Origin: Isoetes taiwanensis
Taxonomy: Eukaryota > Streptophyta > Lycopodiopsida > Isoetales > Isoetaceae
DNA length: 64,000 nucleotides
Assembly: GCA_021234155.1 (NCBI GenBank)
Contig: JAJEKV010000035.1
Coordinates: 186,001-250,000, forward strand
Reading direction: 5' to 3'
Below, one piece after another: positions 1-11,500 of this stretch. Position 1 is the first letter of the stretch. Every line of letters starts with the position of its first letter. The position numbers and the translations under genes were made by a program. Below the pieces are notes generated by a model, which saw nothing but the letters and a program-made list of their open reading frames with translations, was not told where the DNA came from and searched no databases.

Positions 1-49
1 GTCTTAACTTAGTTTGCTTGTATTTTGTTAGGAAGAAATTGAGAATGAA

Positions 50-460
50 GTGAGCTCGAAGCAGTATATAGATTTTGGGGTTATGTTGTCATTGGAAGTA
101 GATGATGTTGATACTATGAATGCGTTCATAGAAAACCCTACAAAAAGAAAGCCATCAACTTCCTCAAAGAGTATCCCATTACGTGATAGAACTCGTCGTC
201 GTGCAATGGCCGTTGCCAAGATTGGAGGGAATGACAATGTTCATCAAAATTGGAATGTACTAGATCATGTAGAAGAAAATAATCTTCCACCTTCACTAGT
301 CCATTTGGTCCAGCCCTTTACAGATAAAGATCGTAAGAAATTCAATGCATGGCCTAGAGGCAAGCCAATTATTTATGGGGAGCAATTTACATATTGGGGT
401 AGGCAGTACATGATTAAAAATAGTGGGTCCCCCAAGCTGGCCTGGGATTATATATTATGA
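50..460 (+). CDS. Unassigned ORF upstream of a SET-like segment, inside the CACTA element
   Basis: A 136-residue open frame begins with ATG at 50 and is open upstream of a stop at 458-460. It is rich in charged residues, with an Arg cluster around residues 46-51 (RTRRR), then a Leu/Pro-rich stretch and an aromatic, basic C-terminus. I do not recognise a family. It lies directly upstream of the SET-like fragment on the same strand. It may be an N-terminal exon of the same captured gene, since the sequence after the stop still reads as protein-like in another frame until about 670. It may also be non-functional. Confidence 0.3.
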   Translation: MSSKQYIDFGVMLSLEVDDVDTMNAFIENPTKRKPSTSSKSIPLRDRTRRRAMAVAKIGGNDNVHQNWNVLDHVEENNLPPSLVHLVQPFTDKDRKKFNAWPRGKPIIYGEQFTYWGRQYMIKNSGSPKLAWDYIL

Positions 461-594
461 CGAATCACGAAAGTCAAAGATGGTAATGATTTGTTCCTTT
501 AATGCCATATGTAGGTCCCTGAATATAACTTCGGACACTTGGCATAAATTGAGTAAGCATCAGTGGCGCATGCTCATCTATGGCCTAAATTCAA

Positions 595-858
595 ATGCAC
601 GAACAATATCCAAGCCCAGTGACTACGCAAGCTTCACATATATTGATGGTCGTCCTTGCTGCTTTTATTAATAGCTCTATCGAGAATCTTGAAGCTACCA
701 ATTGTGAATTTGTCGAGGCAAACAAAGACCAAGAAGATTTTTTTAGGCGTAAAATTGACGGGAGATATATCATGGTTTATGCTATAAACAATTTGTGTGT
801 TGGTGATGAATTGTTCATTGAATATGAATACGGTAGACCAATACCAGAGGTCCTTTGA
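595..858 (+). pseudogene. SET-domain-like C-terminal fragment inside the CACTA element
   Basis: The reading contains AAFINSS, then NCEF, then a DGRYIMVYAI segment and GDELFIEYEYG. This order matches the SET-domain core: the R/AFINHS-type motif, an N-C-x-F strand, the 'v.Ai..I..GeEl..dYg' strand, and the terminal tyrosine-rich motif. SET proteins transfer methyl groups from S-adenosylmethionine to lysine. The part just upstream (SFTYIDG, 630-650) is in a different frame, so a frameshift lies near 647-665. There is no post-SET cysteine cluster. A captured host fragment within a transposon is the likeliest explanation. The match is short and judged by eye; chance resemblance cannot be excluded. 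Confidence 0.42.
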
Positions 859-897
859 TGATGTACTCAAATTACTCATATAATTTTCGTCGGAATG

Positions 898-976
898 CAC
901 CCTTTTTCTTCTTCTTCTTCGAATTCTTCTTCTTCTTCTTCTTTTTTTTCGAATTCTTCGAATTCTTCTTCTCTTG
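898..976. repeat. TTC/CTT microsatellite
   Basis: An imperfect run of TTC triplets is interrupted by GAATTC hexamers and a T8 tract. It lies about 40 bp after the SET-like stop and before the transposase region. Confidence 0.85.
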
Positions 977-1156
977 GAATGAGATTGCACATATTGAAGA
1001 TAAATGTGTATTATATCTTCAATATATGCTTTGATTATGACATAAAATTTTATATTTCGTTCGTTATTAAATGCTTAAAATTTAACAAACACGGGCTCTC
1101 AATGCATGTATCAATCACGTATATATTTCGTTTAATCGGCGTGCGGGGATAGGCAA

Positions 1157-4100
1157 GTGGATATGAGACCACATCCAAGCGTACTGAATTGGCGACATCA
1201 AACGTCATTGCGGATAGCAGAATTAGAATACATTGAGCAGTATGGTACAAACATGGGCACAACGCATAATGAAGAGTACAATGATGAAGATGAGCAGAAT
1301 ACGATGATGAAGATGACGACAATGCCCCTATGGACGACTTCATGGAAGTTGAGGAACCCATAGCCTACATGTTAGATGCATTTGGCCCAATCTTCCGACA
1401 ACGCGACCTAGATGACGATATAAATACTCCTAACGATGGTCATGAAGATCACGTTTTATTGGAGGAGGCGCATAAAGCATTATATCCAGGTGCAAGCATA
1501 TCTAGATTGACGACATCTTTATTGATATTAAACCTTCAAGCCAAATTCAAATGGAGCAATGCCAGTGTTACGGCTTTGTTAGAGTAAGTACAATTGCAAT
1601 CACTTGACTTATTGAATTTGTAGTTGAATGTATATCGTAAAAGTCCGTTTTATACGAGTTATTGCAAGAGAAAATACTCCCACAAGGGAACACTATGCCC
1701 AAAAGTCGACCTTTGAAATAAAAATATATTGGCGACTCTTGGTTTAGGCTACCATAAGATTCACGCTTGTCCAAATGATTGCATGGTATATTATCCGAAT
1801 GACATCTACAAGAACACGTAAACATGCCCTAAATGTGGTGCCTCTAGGTACAACACAGATGCCAAGGGAAAGACCGTCCCGATGAAGGTGGTTCGCTACT
1901 TTCCATTGATCCCTCGCATAAGGCTATTGTTTCGATGTGAATCTCTAGCTTCGCTCATGGGTTGGTGTGCCGCTAATGCGTCGAGTGACAATGTACTCCG
2001 CGTGGTTAGTGATTTTGCAAGCAATGGAAGCATATTGATGAAACATGGCGAATTTGGAAGAGAGCCACGAAATCTCCAGATTAGGGTTGGCAAATCGGAT
2101 GGTGTTAATCCTTATGGGCGTCAATCGGTAGCGTGGTCAACTTGGCCAAGAGTGTTGATCAACTATAATTTACCACCGTGGTTACTCATGAAGACTAGCC
2201 ATTTAATGGTAGTACTATTAGTTCGGGACCGAAGAAGCCGGAAAGTCTAGATCCGTATCTGAAAATAGTTATTGATGAGCTTTTGACATTGTGGAGTGAA
2301 GGTATTGAAGTTTACGATGTCTCAAGAGAACTTCGTGCTGAACGAAGATTTACCTTGAGAGCAATCTTAATGTGGACAACGAGCGATTGGCCTGGTTTGT
2401 ATGAACTCTCTGGACTCCAAGTGTCTGGATATGCGGCATGTCACTTGTGTGGGTTTGAACAGTTGAACTCTCGCCAAATCAACGGCATTGCACAAAAATG
2501 TCTATGCAAACTTCAAGAGATATCCGCCAATGGAAAATCGACTTGATAACGTAGGTCCAACATTGCAATCAAGAGCCTCCCAAAAGGTTGACAATGAGAG
2601 ATTGGGGTAACATGTGGGATGCCGCTGAAGGAAATAAGGTTAAGGGAATGAAGTGGAAAGCATCCTTCTTCCTTCTACCCTATTGGACAGAATTGAAGAT
2701 CCATCATCTTCTTGATCCCATGCACATCTTTAAAAACGTTTCGGCGTCTATTTGGAGGCATGTCACCGGACGTAAGGACACAGATGCAGCACGAGAAGAT
2801 CTACAAGAAGCTGGATCAAAATCTAAAGCATGGTTAAATGTCGAAGAAGGAATAAGGCCACAAGTGGATTGGATCGTGCCTAGAAAATGTATGAAACCCG
2901 TTCGAGAAGCGATCAAGGCAATAAAGACTCCGACAGGATATATGCATTAAGTTAAGTAATTGTTTCTCTAACGAAGGGGAGTTAATCGGGTTGAAATCTC
3001 ATGATTGGCATAAGATGTTGCGGTTTGTTATGCCTATTGTTACGAGGGGTCGTCTCGCCCGACGGTCCACTACGTGCAATATGTCTCCTATCGAGTTTTC
3101 GAGGTTAAATGCAGTTTAGAAAACACTTTCGATGCTGAACTCTCACTTAACTTTTTCTTTCTTAAATGATATTTAGATGGATTACAAGGAAGGAGATACC
3201 CCACAAATGAAATTGCGGACATGCGAACTAAGGTCGTTGAGGCATGTTGTATGCTAGAGAAAGAATTCCCAACAAGTTTTTACGGACATACAAACTCACT
3301 TACTAGTGCATTTAGTGGACCAAGTAGAGCTTGCAGGCACAACAAATCCTAGATGGATGTTTTTTTATAGAACGCTTTCAAGGTCCTCAAGGACTTCAGA
3401 CGTCGAGGAAGGCAAGGCCGGGGGGTTGCATGGCCGAGGGTTGGTTAGCACGAGAGTCATTATTCTATGTCACCGAAGTTCTTGGCGATCTACACCCCAA
3501 TGCTCCACGATTATGGACCGATGAAGACACTCCAACTATAATTGGAGAAGTTCCCCAAGGAAGACCACGTAAGAAATTGTTCACACTAGAAGAACGAGGC
3601 AAAAAGTCAATAAGTTTCTCATCTACAACTCCACTCCCATGGAGAAATGGATAAAAAATACGAGGAAGAAAAAATAAAGAGAGATGAGGAGAGAAGACGC
3701 TTATCGACAAAAAGAATCGCAAACAACCACTTCCGTGATCATCTAGGGGTCCCGCCAAGTGAGATAAACAATAAATGGCTGCTCGAACAACTAGAGATGG
3801 CAAGGCAACGTGGCGAACATGTTTCTAGCGAAGAATTTGCATATGCTAAAGGCGTATCACTATTTGTAAGTGCAACTTAATAGCATATTATAATTCACGA
3901 GTTTCGTTCGTTATTTTGAACATTTGTTACTTTGTAGTATAATTCATATGCATCAATATGGTCTTCTGGTGCTCACTTTCGACGACAAAGTGTGGATCAT
4001 GGCAAACGACTTATGATTGTGGTATATCGGCAAAGTTTAGTACGGTTTGCCGACCGGTAGTGCGTACCAAACCCAATCGAGGCAATGTTGGAATGGATTG

Positions 4101-4290
4101 GTACTATAAAGACTATCATGGAGGTTGATGTCGGTAGTGCATTCAAAACAATGTTGTTTGATGCCGAATGGTTTGATCTTGTGTGTCTTGGTGCTCATGC
4201 CACGATACGCAAAGATCCGAGTGGCTCAGATTCACTAGATTCAACTTCGTCGGTATCGTGGTCAAGACACACTCGTGAGGGTTGAGCAAT
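1157..4290 (+). pseudogene. TNP2-type CACTA transposase with DUF4218/DUF4216-like tail, decayed
   Basis: Sequential plus-strand readings reproduce the layout of plant TNP2 transposases. 1330-1587 has EEAHKALYPG and a Leu-rich N-terminal domain ending at a GTAAGT donor-like site. 1750-2250 has a zinc ribbon (CPNDC then CPKCG) followed by VPMKVVRYFPLIPRIRLLF. 2283-2546 carries TSDWPGLYELSG and CHLCG. 2588-2950 carries LDPMHIFKNV, the usual catalytic-region signature. 2960-3110 (LKSHDWHKMLRFVMPI) and 3306-3654 (RWMFFIERFQG, GCMAEGWLA) match DUF4218-like segments. 4085-4285 (MEVDVGSAFKTMLFDAEWFD) matches DUF4216. TNP2 proteins cut and join transposon ends in the nucleus. The gene is not intact: a TAA interrupts the zinc ribbon between the two CxxC pairs, and the frame changes several times beyond what the visible introns explain. 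The assignment is confident; activity is unlikely. Confidence 0.85.
3647..3880 (+). CDS. Charged, coiled-coil-like exon of the CACTA transposase region
   Basis: A 77-residue frame starts with a Lys/Glu/Arg-rich helix (about residues 1-30), followed by a helical segment with HLGVPPSEINNKWLLEQLEMARQ. It lies between the DUF4218-like and DUF4216-like parts, so it is probably an internal exon of the same transposon protein. It ends near CACTATTTGTAAGTG, where GTAAGT could be a splice donor. No catalytic motif is visible. Confidence 0.4.
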   Translation: MDKKYEEEKIKRDEERRRLSTKRIANNHFRDHLGVPPSEINNKWLLEQLEMARQRGEHVSSEEFAYAKGVSLFVSAT

Positions 4291-4299
4291 GTGAACAAG

Positions 4300-5524
4300 T
4301 ATGTTTACTTGGATGCAATAAAATTTATATATGTCATTAACAAAGGAACTAATGTAATAGAGGTTTTGTAGGTCACCTTCGTTCCGGATCCTTTGCAAGA
4401 TCGATTGGTGGTTAAGTAGTTCCATGTAAGGCTCGCTCCGCCGCATATTTGAAGGTGAAGAATAGATGGCGGTCGAATAGAGAGGTTGGGGGCTAGACTA
4501 TTGTCATGATAGAAGACTACCATCGATTGAACCTTCATTACTTTATTATGATTATATTTTCTTCCCACATATGAATAAGAAAATACTTTGGCATGCGAAT
4601 TTGTGTATACTACAAACCATATTAGGCAACATTAGTATTGCAACTTCGGGTTATCATAGACATTTATGCCAAGTTAATTGGCAGCCTAGTATAGACCTAT
4701 GGCTTGCAAGCCGCCGTCAGCAGTCCTACATACAGTTGAGTACACGCTTTATGTTTAATTAATCATAAAATGTGAAGATTCCCTTCAAAATGCAAGATTC
4801 ATATACAAAAATCATATATGTATTCCTTCAAAATACAAAATTCATATAAAAACCCATACACAATTCAAATACACAAAACAAAGTGGATGCGGTGCACATC
4901 TAGCGGTATATATCAGCATCGGTGTGATCCACTCATGAGCTCGAAGGTGCTTTCGACGGTGATTTCCTCCACCCCGTCCGGAACAAGCCTCCAGAAGCAT
5001 GGAATCCAAGCCCTCCCGGCGTGGTGTCAGGTTTCCCCAAAGGAATTCATGTACAAGCACTTCCCCGTATGCCCCTGGTTGGTCTGGTGCAACCTTTGAA
5101 AGTAGGGCTTGACAAATGTTTCCCTTCCCAAAGGACCCTATCCTCTAGCATACGGGCCAAGCACAACGAAAGCTCACCATGCATTTCTTGGGCATTCGAG
5201 CCTGTATTGAGGGAAAGGTCCCCTCCTCAAATATCTGGCGAAGAGGTCTTTCTTGACCCCTATCACGCTTTGTCATGGCTTGCTTGAACTCGGCCTTTCT
5301 TGGGTTAGGTTCATCTCTAGCCACTCGAGGTGGAGGCGATTCGGAGTGCTCCGGCATCGCTGCCGCGGCCTCGTGCGGCATCAGCGGGCATGCATCGAGA
5401 AGCGGCCATGGCGGATGCGAGGTGAGGACTCGACGAAGGAGGAGGAGGAGGCTGAAGGAAGGCGGAGGGCCTTGAGGGGGCCGGAGGGCGGAGGAGCTGG
5501 AGGACTAATAGGGCAATATATATC
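4300..5524. other. Gap between the transposase and the tandem array
   Basis: 4300-4870 is AT-rich, with short open frames and no recognisable product. From about 4880 the base composition becomes GC-rich. On the minus strand 5145-5381 reads as a charged, protein-like segment (SPPPRVARDEPNPRKAEFKQ) that I cannot assign. A GGA/GAG-rich purine tract at 5435-5500 leads into the array. The abrupt composition change suggests this block is a separate insertion or capture. Confidence 0.4.
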
Positions 5525-8500
5525 GCGGTCTCGCGGTGCGAGCGACAAAACAGTCGGTTTCTACAAGGCCCGACATCGGGGCTTGCGCAGTTTGACAAGT
5601 TCTCGGGACCCACGATCACGGAATCTTTTGGGCCTTCGAAGGGGCCCATGAGCGGAGGATCAGCGGTCGGATAGGGGAGCCGGACTCCGGGAGGGTGGTC
5701 ATTAAGCGTGCAGCCAGGGGGCTGCCGGGAAGGGGCTGCCTCGGGAACTTTTGGATCCAGCCTCACGGGGGTGGACTCTCCCCTCTTGTGAGGGATCCTG
5801 CAAGGTCTGGCCTCGTTTGACTTGGGGAAGGTGCGGCTCGGTTATACATGGCGGGCTCCCCGACCGTTCTAATGCTAACCCTTTGACCTAGACCTTCTCC
5901 GAAAATTCCGAAGAATTGGGCGTGTCTTTGGAGATGAATTAGGGATCAACCCGGCAAAAAAATGGAATTTATTTTAGTGCAATGCATTAATTGCGAATTC
6001 TGAATGTCTTGCCACTTGCAAAAGCCCCCGACTTCTACTTGCCACATCGGGAGGAGGACAGGCCCAAACTCATCCGTCAGGTTCCCCTTGCTCCATTATT
6101 CTCGGCTGCTTCTTCTCGGCGGAGTCCCAAGTGCAACGGAGACCGGTTCGGCCCCAAAATGCAAACCCTTCTAGAGCACGGCAGCCCACAAGGTTTTCGT
6201 TTTGAGGAGGCCCTCTCCTTGTCAAGTTAGAGGCCGGGACCTTGCTTGCGTAGATGTCTTGAAGTGGAGTTGGGGTGTTGGCCTTGACCGGCCCTACCTA
6301 AAATCCCTTGAAGCTGCTTGCCCCAAATTTCCTCTCCCAAGGCCACGGGGGGCCCCAGGCGACCTCCCTCTCTCGAATCGCGATTTGGCTCGCCAATGGA
6401 CTCGGAAACGTTGACATTGCCACAGGGACCAAGTTCCGGTGGCGAGAAGACCCTTTGCCCGAACTCCAAGAAGCGCCAAAGTAGCTCACTTCCATCACAC
6501 TCCTAGTCAATTGGCCAAGGATGTGGATCACGGGATCTTGTCGTGGAGGGCGTGGAGTGTTTCTTTCTTTTGCAAAACCCGGCCAGGTGTAACTTGCTCC
6601 CTAGGGTAATTTCGCCATTCCGGACCCGATTTGGCAGGGTCGATTTGCCATTCGGAGCCTCCCGGTGCGAGCGACAAAGCAGTCGCGGTTTCTACAAAGT
6701 CGACATCGGGGCCCCAGCGGTTTGACAAGTTCTCCCGGACCGATCTGGAATCTTTTGGGCCTTCCCGAAGAGGGGCCCCATGAACGGAGGATCCAATGGT
6801 CGGATAGGGGAACCGGGCTCGGGAGGTGGTCATTAAGCGTCAGACCCGGGAGCCCAGCCGAGAAGAGCTGCCTCGAGGAACTTTGGATCCCGCCTCACGG
6901 GGTCGGACTCTCCCCCTCTTGTGAGGATCCCCGCAAGGTCCCTCGCCTCGTTTGACTTGGGGAAGGGTGCCAGGCTTCGGTTGCCACAGCGGGCTCCCCG
7001 ACCGTTCTAATGCTAACCCTTTGACCTAAACCTTCTCCTAAAATTCCGAAAATTGGGCCGTGTCTTTGGAGATGAATTAGGGATCCACGGCAAAAAATCG
7101 AATTTATTTTCGTGCAATGCATTAATTGCGCGAATATCTGAAATGTCTTGCCATGCAAAAGCCCCCGACTTCTACTTGCCACATCGGGAGGAGGACAGGC
7201 CCAAACTCCGCTCCGTCGGTTCCCCTTGCTCCAGTATTCTGGCCGCTGCTTCGGCCCGAGTCCCAAGTGCAATGGAACCTAGGGACTTCGGCCCCCAAAA
7301 CGCAAACCCTTCTAGAGCACGGCAACCCACATGGTTTACGTTTGGAGGCCCTCTCCTTGTCGGTCGGTAGGGACCTTGCTTGGCCGTGTCTTGAAGTGGA
7401 GTTGGGGTGTTGGCCTTGAGCGGACCCTAAAATCCCTCGGAGCTTTGCCCCAAATTTCCTCTCCCCAAGGCCACAGGGGCGGGGCGAGGCTGACCTCCCC
7501 TCTTTGGAATCGCGATGCAGCTCACCCAATGGACTCGAGCGTCGACATTGCCACAGGGGACCAAGTTCGTGGCGAAGACCACCCGAACTCCAAGAAGCCA
7601 AAGTAGCTCACTTCCATCACACTCCTAGTCAATTGGCTAGGATGTGGATGCGGGATACTGTCGTGGAGGGCGTGAGTGTTTCTTTCTTTTGCAAAACCGG
7701 CCGTGTAACTTGCTCCCTAGGGTAATTTCGCCATTCCGGACGATTTGGCAGGGTCGATTTGCCATTCCAGGAGCCTTCCGGTGCGAACGACAAAAGCGAT
7801 GCGGTTTCTACAAGGCCGACATCGGGGCGCCCTTGCGGTTTGACAAGTTCTCCCGGACCGATCTGGAATCTTTTGGGCCTTCCCGAAGAGGGGCCCATGA
7901 ACGGAGGATCCAACGGTCGGATAGGGGAACCGGGCTCCGGGAGGGTGGTCATTAGCGTGCAGCCCCGGGGGGAGCGCTGCCAGGAAGGGCTGCCTCGGGA
8001 ACTTTTTTGGATCCCGCCTCCTGGGGTCCGGACTCTCCCCTCTTGTGAGGGATCCCTGCAAGGTCCTGGCCTCGTTTGACTTGGGGAAGGGTGCCAGCTC
8101 GGTTGCCCTGCAACGGGCTCCCCCGACCGTTCTAATGCTAACCCTTTGACCTAGACCTTCTCCGAAAATTCCGAAAATTGGGCCGTGTGCTGGAGATGAA
8201 TTAGGGATCCAGCCGGCAAAAAATCGGAATTTATTTTCGTGCAATGCATTAATTGCGAATTTACGAATGTCTTGCCACTGCAAAAGCGCCCCCCGACTTC
8301 TACTTGCCACATCGGGAGGAGGACAGGCCCAAACTCCCCTCGTCGGTTCCCCTTGCTCCGTATTCTTCTCGGCTCTTTGCTTCGGCCAGGTCCCAAGTGC
8401 AACAGACCAGGACTCGGCCCCCAAAACGCAAACCCTTCTAGAGCCTGGCAACCCACAGGGTTTACGTTTCGGAGGCCCTCTCCTTGTCAGATTCGGCCGG

Positions 8501-11500
8501 GACCTTGCGCCGTGTCTTGAAGTGGAGTTGGGGTGTTGGCCTGGCGGCGGACCCCTAAAATCCCTCCGGGAAGCTGCTTGCCCCAAATTTCCTCTCCCCA
8601 GGCCACGGGGCCGGGCCAGGCGACCTCCCTCTCCGGGAATCGCGATCGGCTCACGCCAATGGACTCGAAACGTTGACATTGCCACAGGGACCAAGTTCCG
8701 TGGCCAGAAGACCACCCGAACTCCAAGAAGCGCCAAAGTAGCTCACTTCCATCACACTCCTAGTCAATTGGCCTAGGATGTGGATGCGGGATACTGTCGT
8801 GGAGGGCGTGAGTGTTTCTTTCTTTTGCAAAACCGACCGTGTAACTTGCTCCCTAGGGTAATTTCGCCATTCGGACGATTTGGCGGTCGATTTGCCATTC
8901 GACCTCCCGGTGCGAACGACAAAACAGTCTGCGGTTTCTACAAGGCCGACATCAGGACGCCCGCGGTTTGACAAGTTCTCCCGGACCGATCTGGAATCTT
9001 TTGGGCCTTCCCGAAGAGGGGCCCATGAACGGAGGATCCAACGGTCGGATAGGGGAACCGGGCTCCGGGAGGGTGGTCATTAGCGTCCAGCCCCGGGGGG
9101 AGCGCTGCCAGGAAGGGCTGCCTCGGGAACTTTTTTGGATCCCGCCTCCTGGGGTCCGGACTCTCCCCTCTTGTGAGGATCCCCGCAAAAGGTCCCCGCC
9201 TCGTTTGACTTGGGAAGGGTGCCAGCTCGGTTTGCCCTGCGGGCTCCCCGACCGTTCTAATGCTAACCCTTTGACCTAGACCTTCTCCGAAAATTCCGAA
9301 AATTGGGGCGTGTGCTGGAGATGAATTAGGGATCCAGCCGGCAAAAATCGAATTTATTTTCGTGCAATGCATTAATTGCGAATTTACGAATGTCTTGCCA
9401 GCACCAAAAGCCCCGACTTCTACTTGCCACATCGGGGAGGAGGACAAGCCCCAAACTCCGCTCCGTCGGTTCCCCTTGCTCCGTGTTTCTCAGCTGCTGC
9501 TTCTCGGCCGGTCCCAAGTGCAGCAGACCGGGACTTCGGCCCCAAAGCATAAACCCTTCTAGAGCACGGCAGCCCACGGGGGTTTCGTTTGGAGGCCCTC
9601 TCCTTGTCGGTTCAGCCCGGGACCTTGTTGTAGTGTCTTGAAGTGGAGTTGGGGTGTTGGCCTTGAGGCGGACCCTAAAATCCCTCGGAGCTGCTTGCCC
9701 CAAATTTCCTCTCCCCAAGGCCACAGGGGCGGACGGGCGACCTCCCTCTCTCGAATCGCGATCTGGCTCTGCCAATGGACTCAGAACGTCGACATTGCCC
9801 TGGGGACCAAGTTCCGTGGCCAGAAAACCACCCGAACTCCAAGAAGCGCCAAAGTAGCTCACTTCCATCACACTCCTAGTCAATTGGCCTAGGATGTGGA
9901 TGCGGGATACTGTCGTGGAGGGCATGAGTGTTTCTTTCTTTTGCAAAACCGGCCGTGTAACTTGCTCCCTAGGGTAATTTACACGCCATTCCGGACGATT
10001 TGGCAGGGTCGATTTGCCATTCCGGAGCCTCCCCGGTGCCCGAACGACAAAACAGTGCGGTTTCTACAAGGCCGACATCAGGACGCCCCGCGGTTTGACA
10101 AGTTCTCCCGGACCGATCTGGAATCTTTTGGGCCTTCCCGAAGAGGGGCCCATGAGCGGAGGATCAACGGTCGGATAGGGGAACCGGGCTCGGGAGGGAG
10201 GGTCATCGTGGCGTGCAGCCCGGGGCGCTGCCGGGAAGGGCTGCCTCGGGAACTTTTTGGATCCCGCCTCCACGGGGTCCGGACTCTCCCCTCTTGTGAG
10301 GGATCCCCAAGGTCCTCAGCCTCGTTTGACTTGGGGAAGGGTGCCAGCTCGGTTGCCCTGCAACGGGCTCCCCGACCGTTCTAATGCTAACCCTTTGACC
10401 TAGACCTTCTCCGAAAATTCCGAAAATTGGGCCGTGTGCTGGAGATGAATTAGGGATCCAGCCGGCAAAAATCCCGAATTTATTTTCGATGCAATGCATT
10501 AATTGCGAATTCACGAATGTCTTGCCAGCAAAAGCCCCCCGACTTCTACTTGCCACATGGGGAGGAGGACGGGCCCAAACTCGCTCCGTCGGTTCCCCTT
10601 GCTCCGTATTCTCGGCTGCTGCTTCGGCCAGTCCCAAGTGCAGCAGGACCGGGACTCGGCCCCAAAGCGCAAACCCTTCTAGAGCACAGCAACCCGCGGG
10701 GTTTACGTTTGAGCCCTCTCCTTGTCGGTCGGCCGGGACCTTGCGCCCGTGTCTTGAAGTGGAGTTGGGGTGTTGGCCTTGAGGCGGACCCTAAAATCCC
10801 TCCGGAGGCTGCTTGCCCCAAATTTCCTCTCCCAAGGCCACAGGGGCCGGGCCAGGCGACCTCCCCTCTCGGAATCGCGATCACGGCTCGCCAATGGACT
10901 CGAGAACGTTGACATTGCCACGGGGACCAAGTTCCGGTGGCGAAGACCACCCGAACTCCAAGAAGCCAAAGTAGCTCACTTCCATCACACTCCTAGTCAA
11001 TTGGCCAAGGATGTGGATGCGGGATCTTGTCGTGGAGGGGCGTGAGTGTTTCTTTCTTTTGCAAAACCCGACCGTGTAACTTGCTCCCTAGGGTAATTTA
11101 GCCATTCCGGACGATTTGGCAGGGTCGATTTGCCATTCGGACCTCCCGGTGCCCGACGACAAAGCAGTCGCGGTTTCTACAAGGCCAACATCGGGGCGCC
11201 CGTGGTTTGACAAGTTCTCCCGCCGATCTGGAATCTTTGGGCCTTCCCGAAGAGGGCCCATGAGCCAGGAGGATCAGCGGTGGGATAGGGGAACCCGGGC
11301 TCGGGGAGGGTGGTCATTAGCGTGCAGCCCGGGGGCCCGGCTGCCGGGGAAGGGCTGCCTCGGGGAACTTTTTGATCCCGCCTCACGGGGTCCGGACTCT
11401 CCCCTCTTGTGAGGGATCCCCCAAGGTCAGGCCTCGTTTGACTTGGGGAAGGGTGCGGCTTCGGTTGCCACCAGCAGGCTCCCCGACCGTTCTAATGCTA

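Noticed and set aside
7717-8736. A 339-residue minus-strand open frame and many similar frames through 5.5-25.4 kb
   Set aside because: They lie in the satellite. Homologous frames in other units are broken by indels and composition is Pro/Arg/Gly-rich from GC bias, so coding is not conserved.
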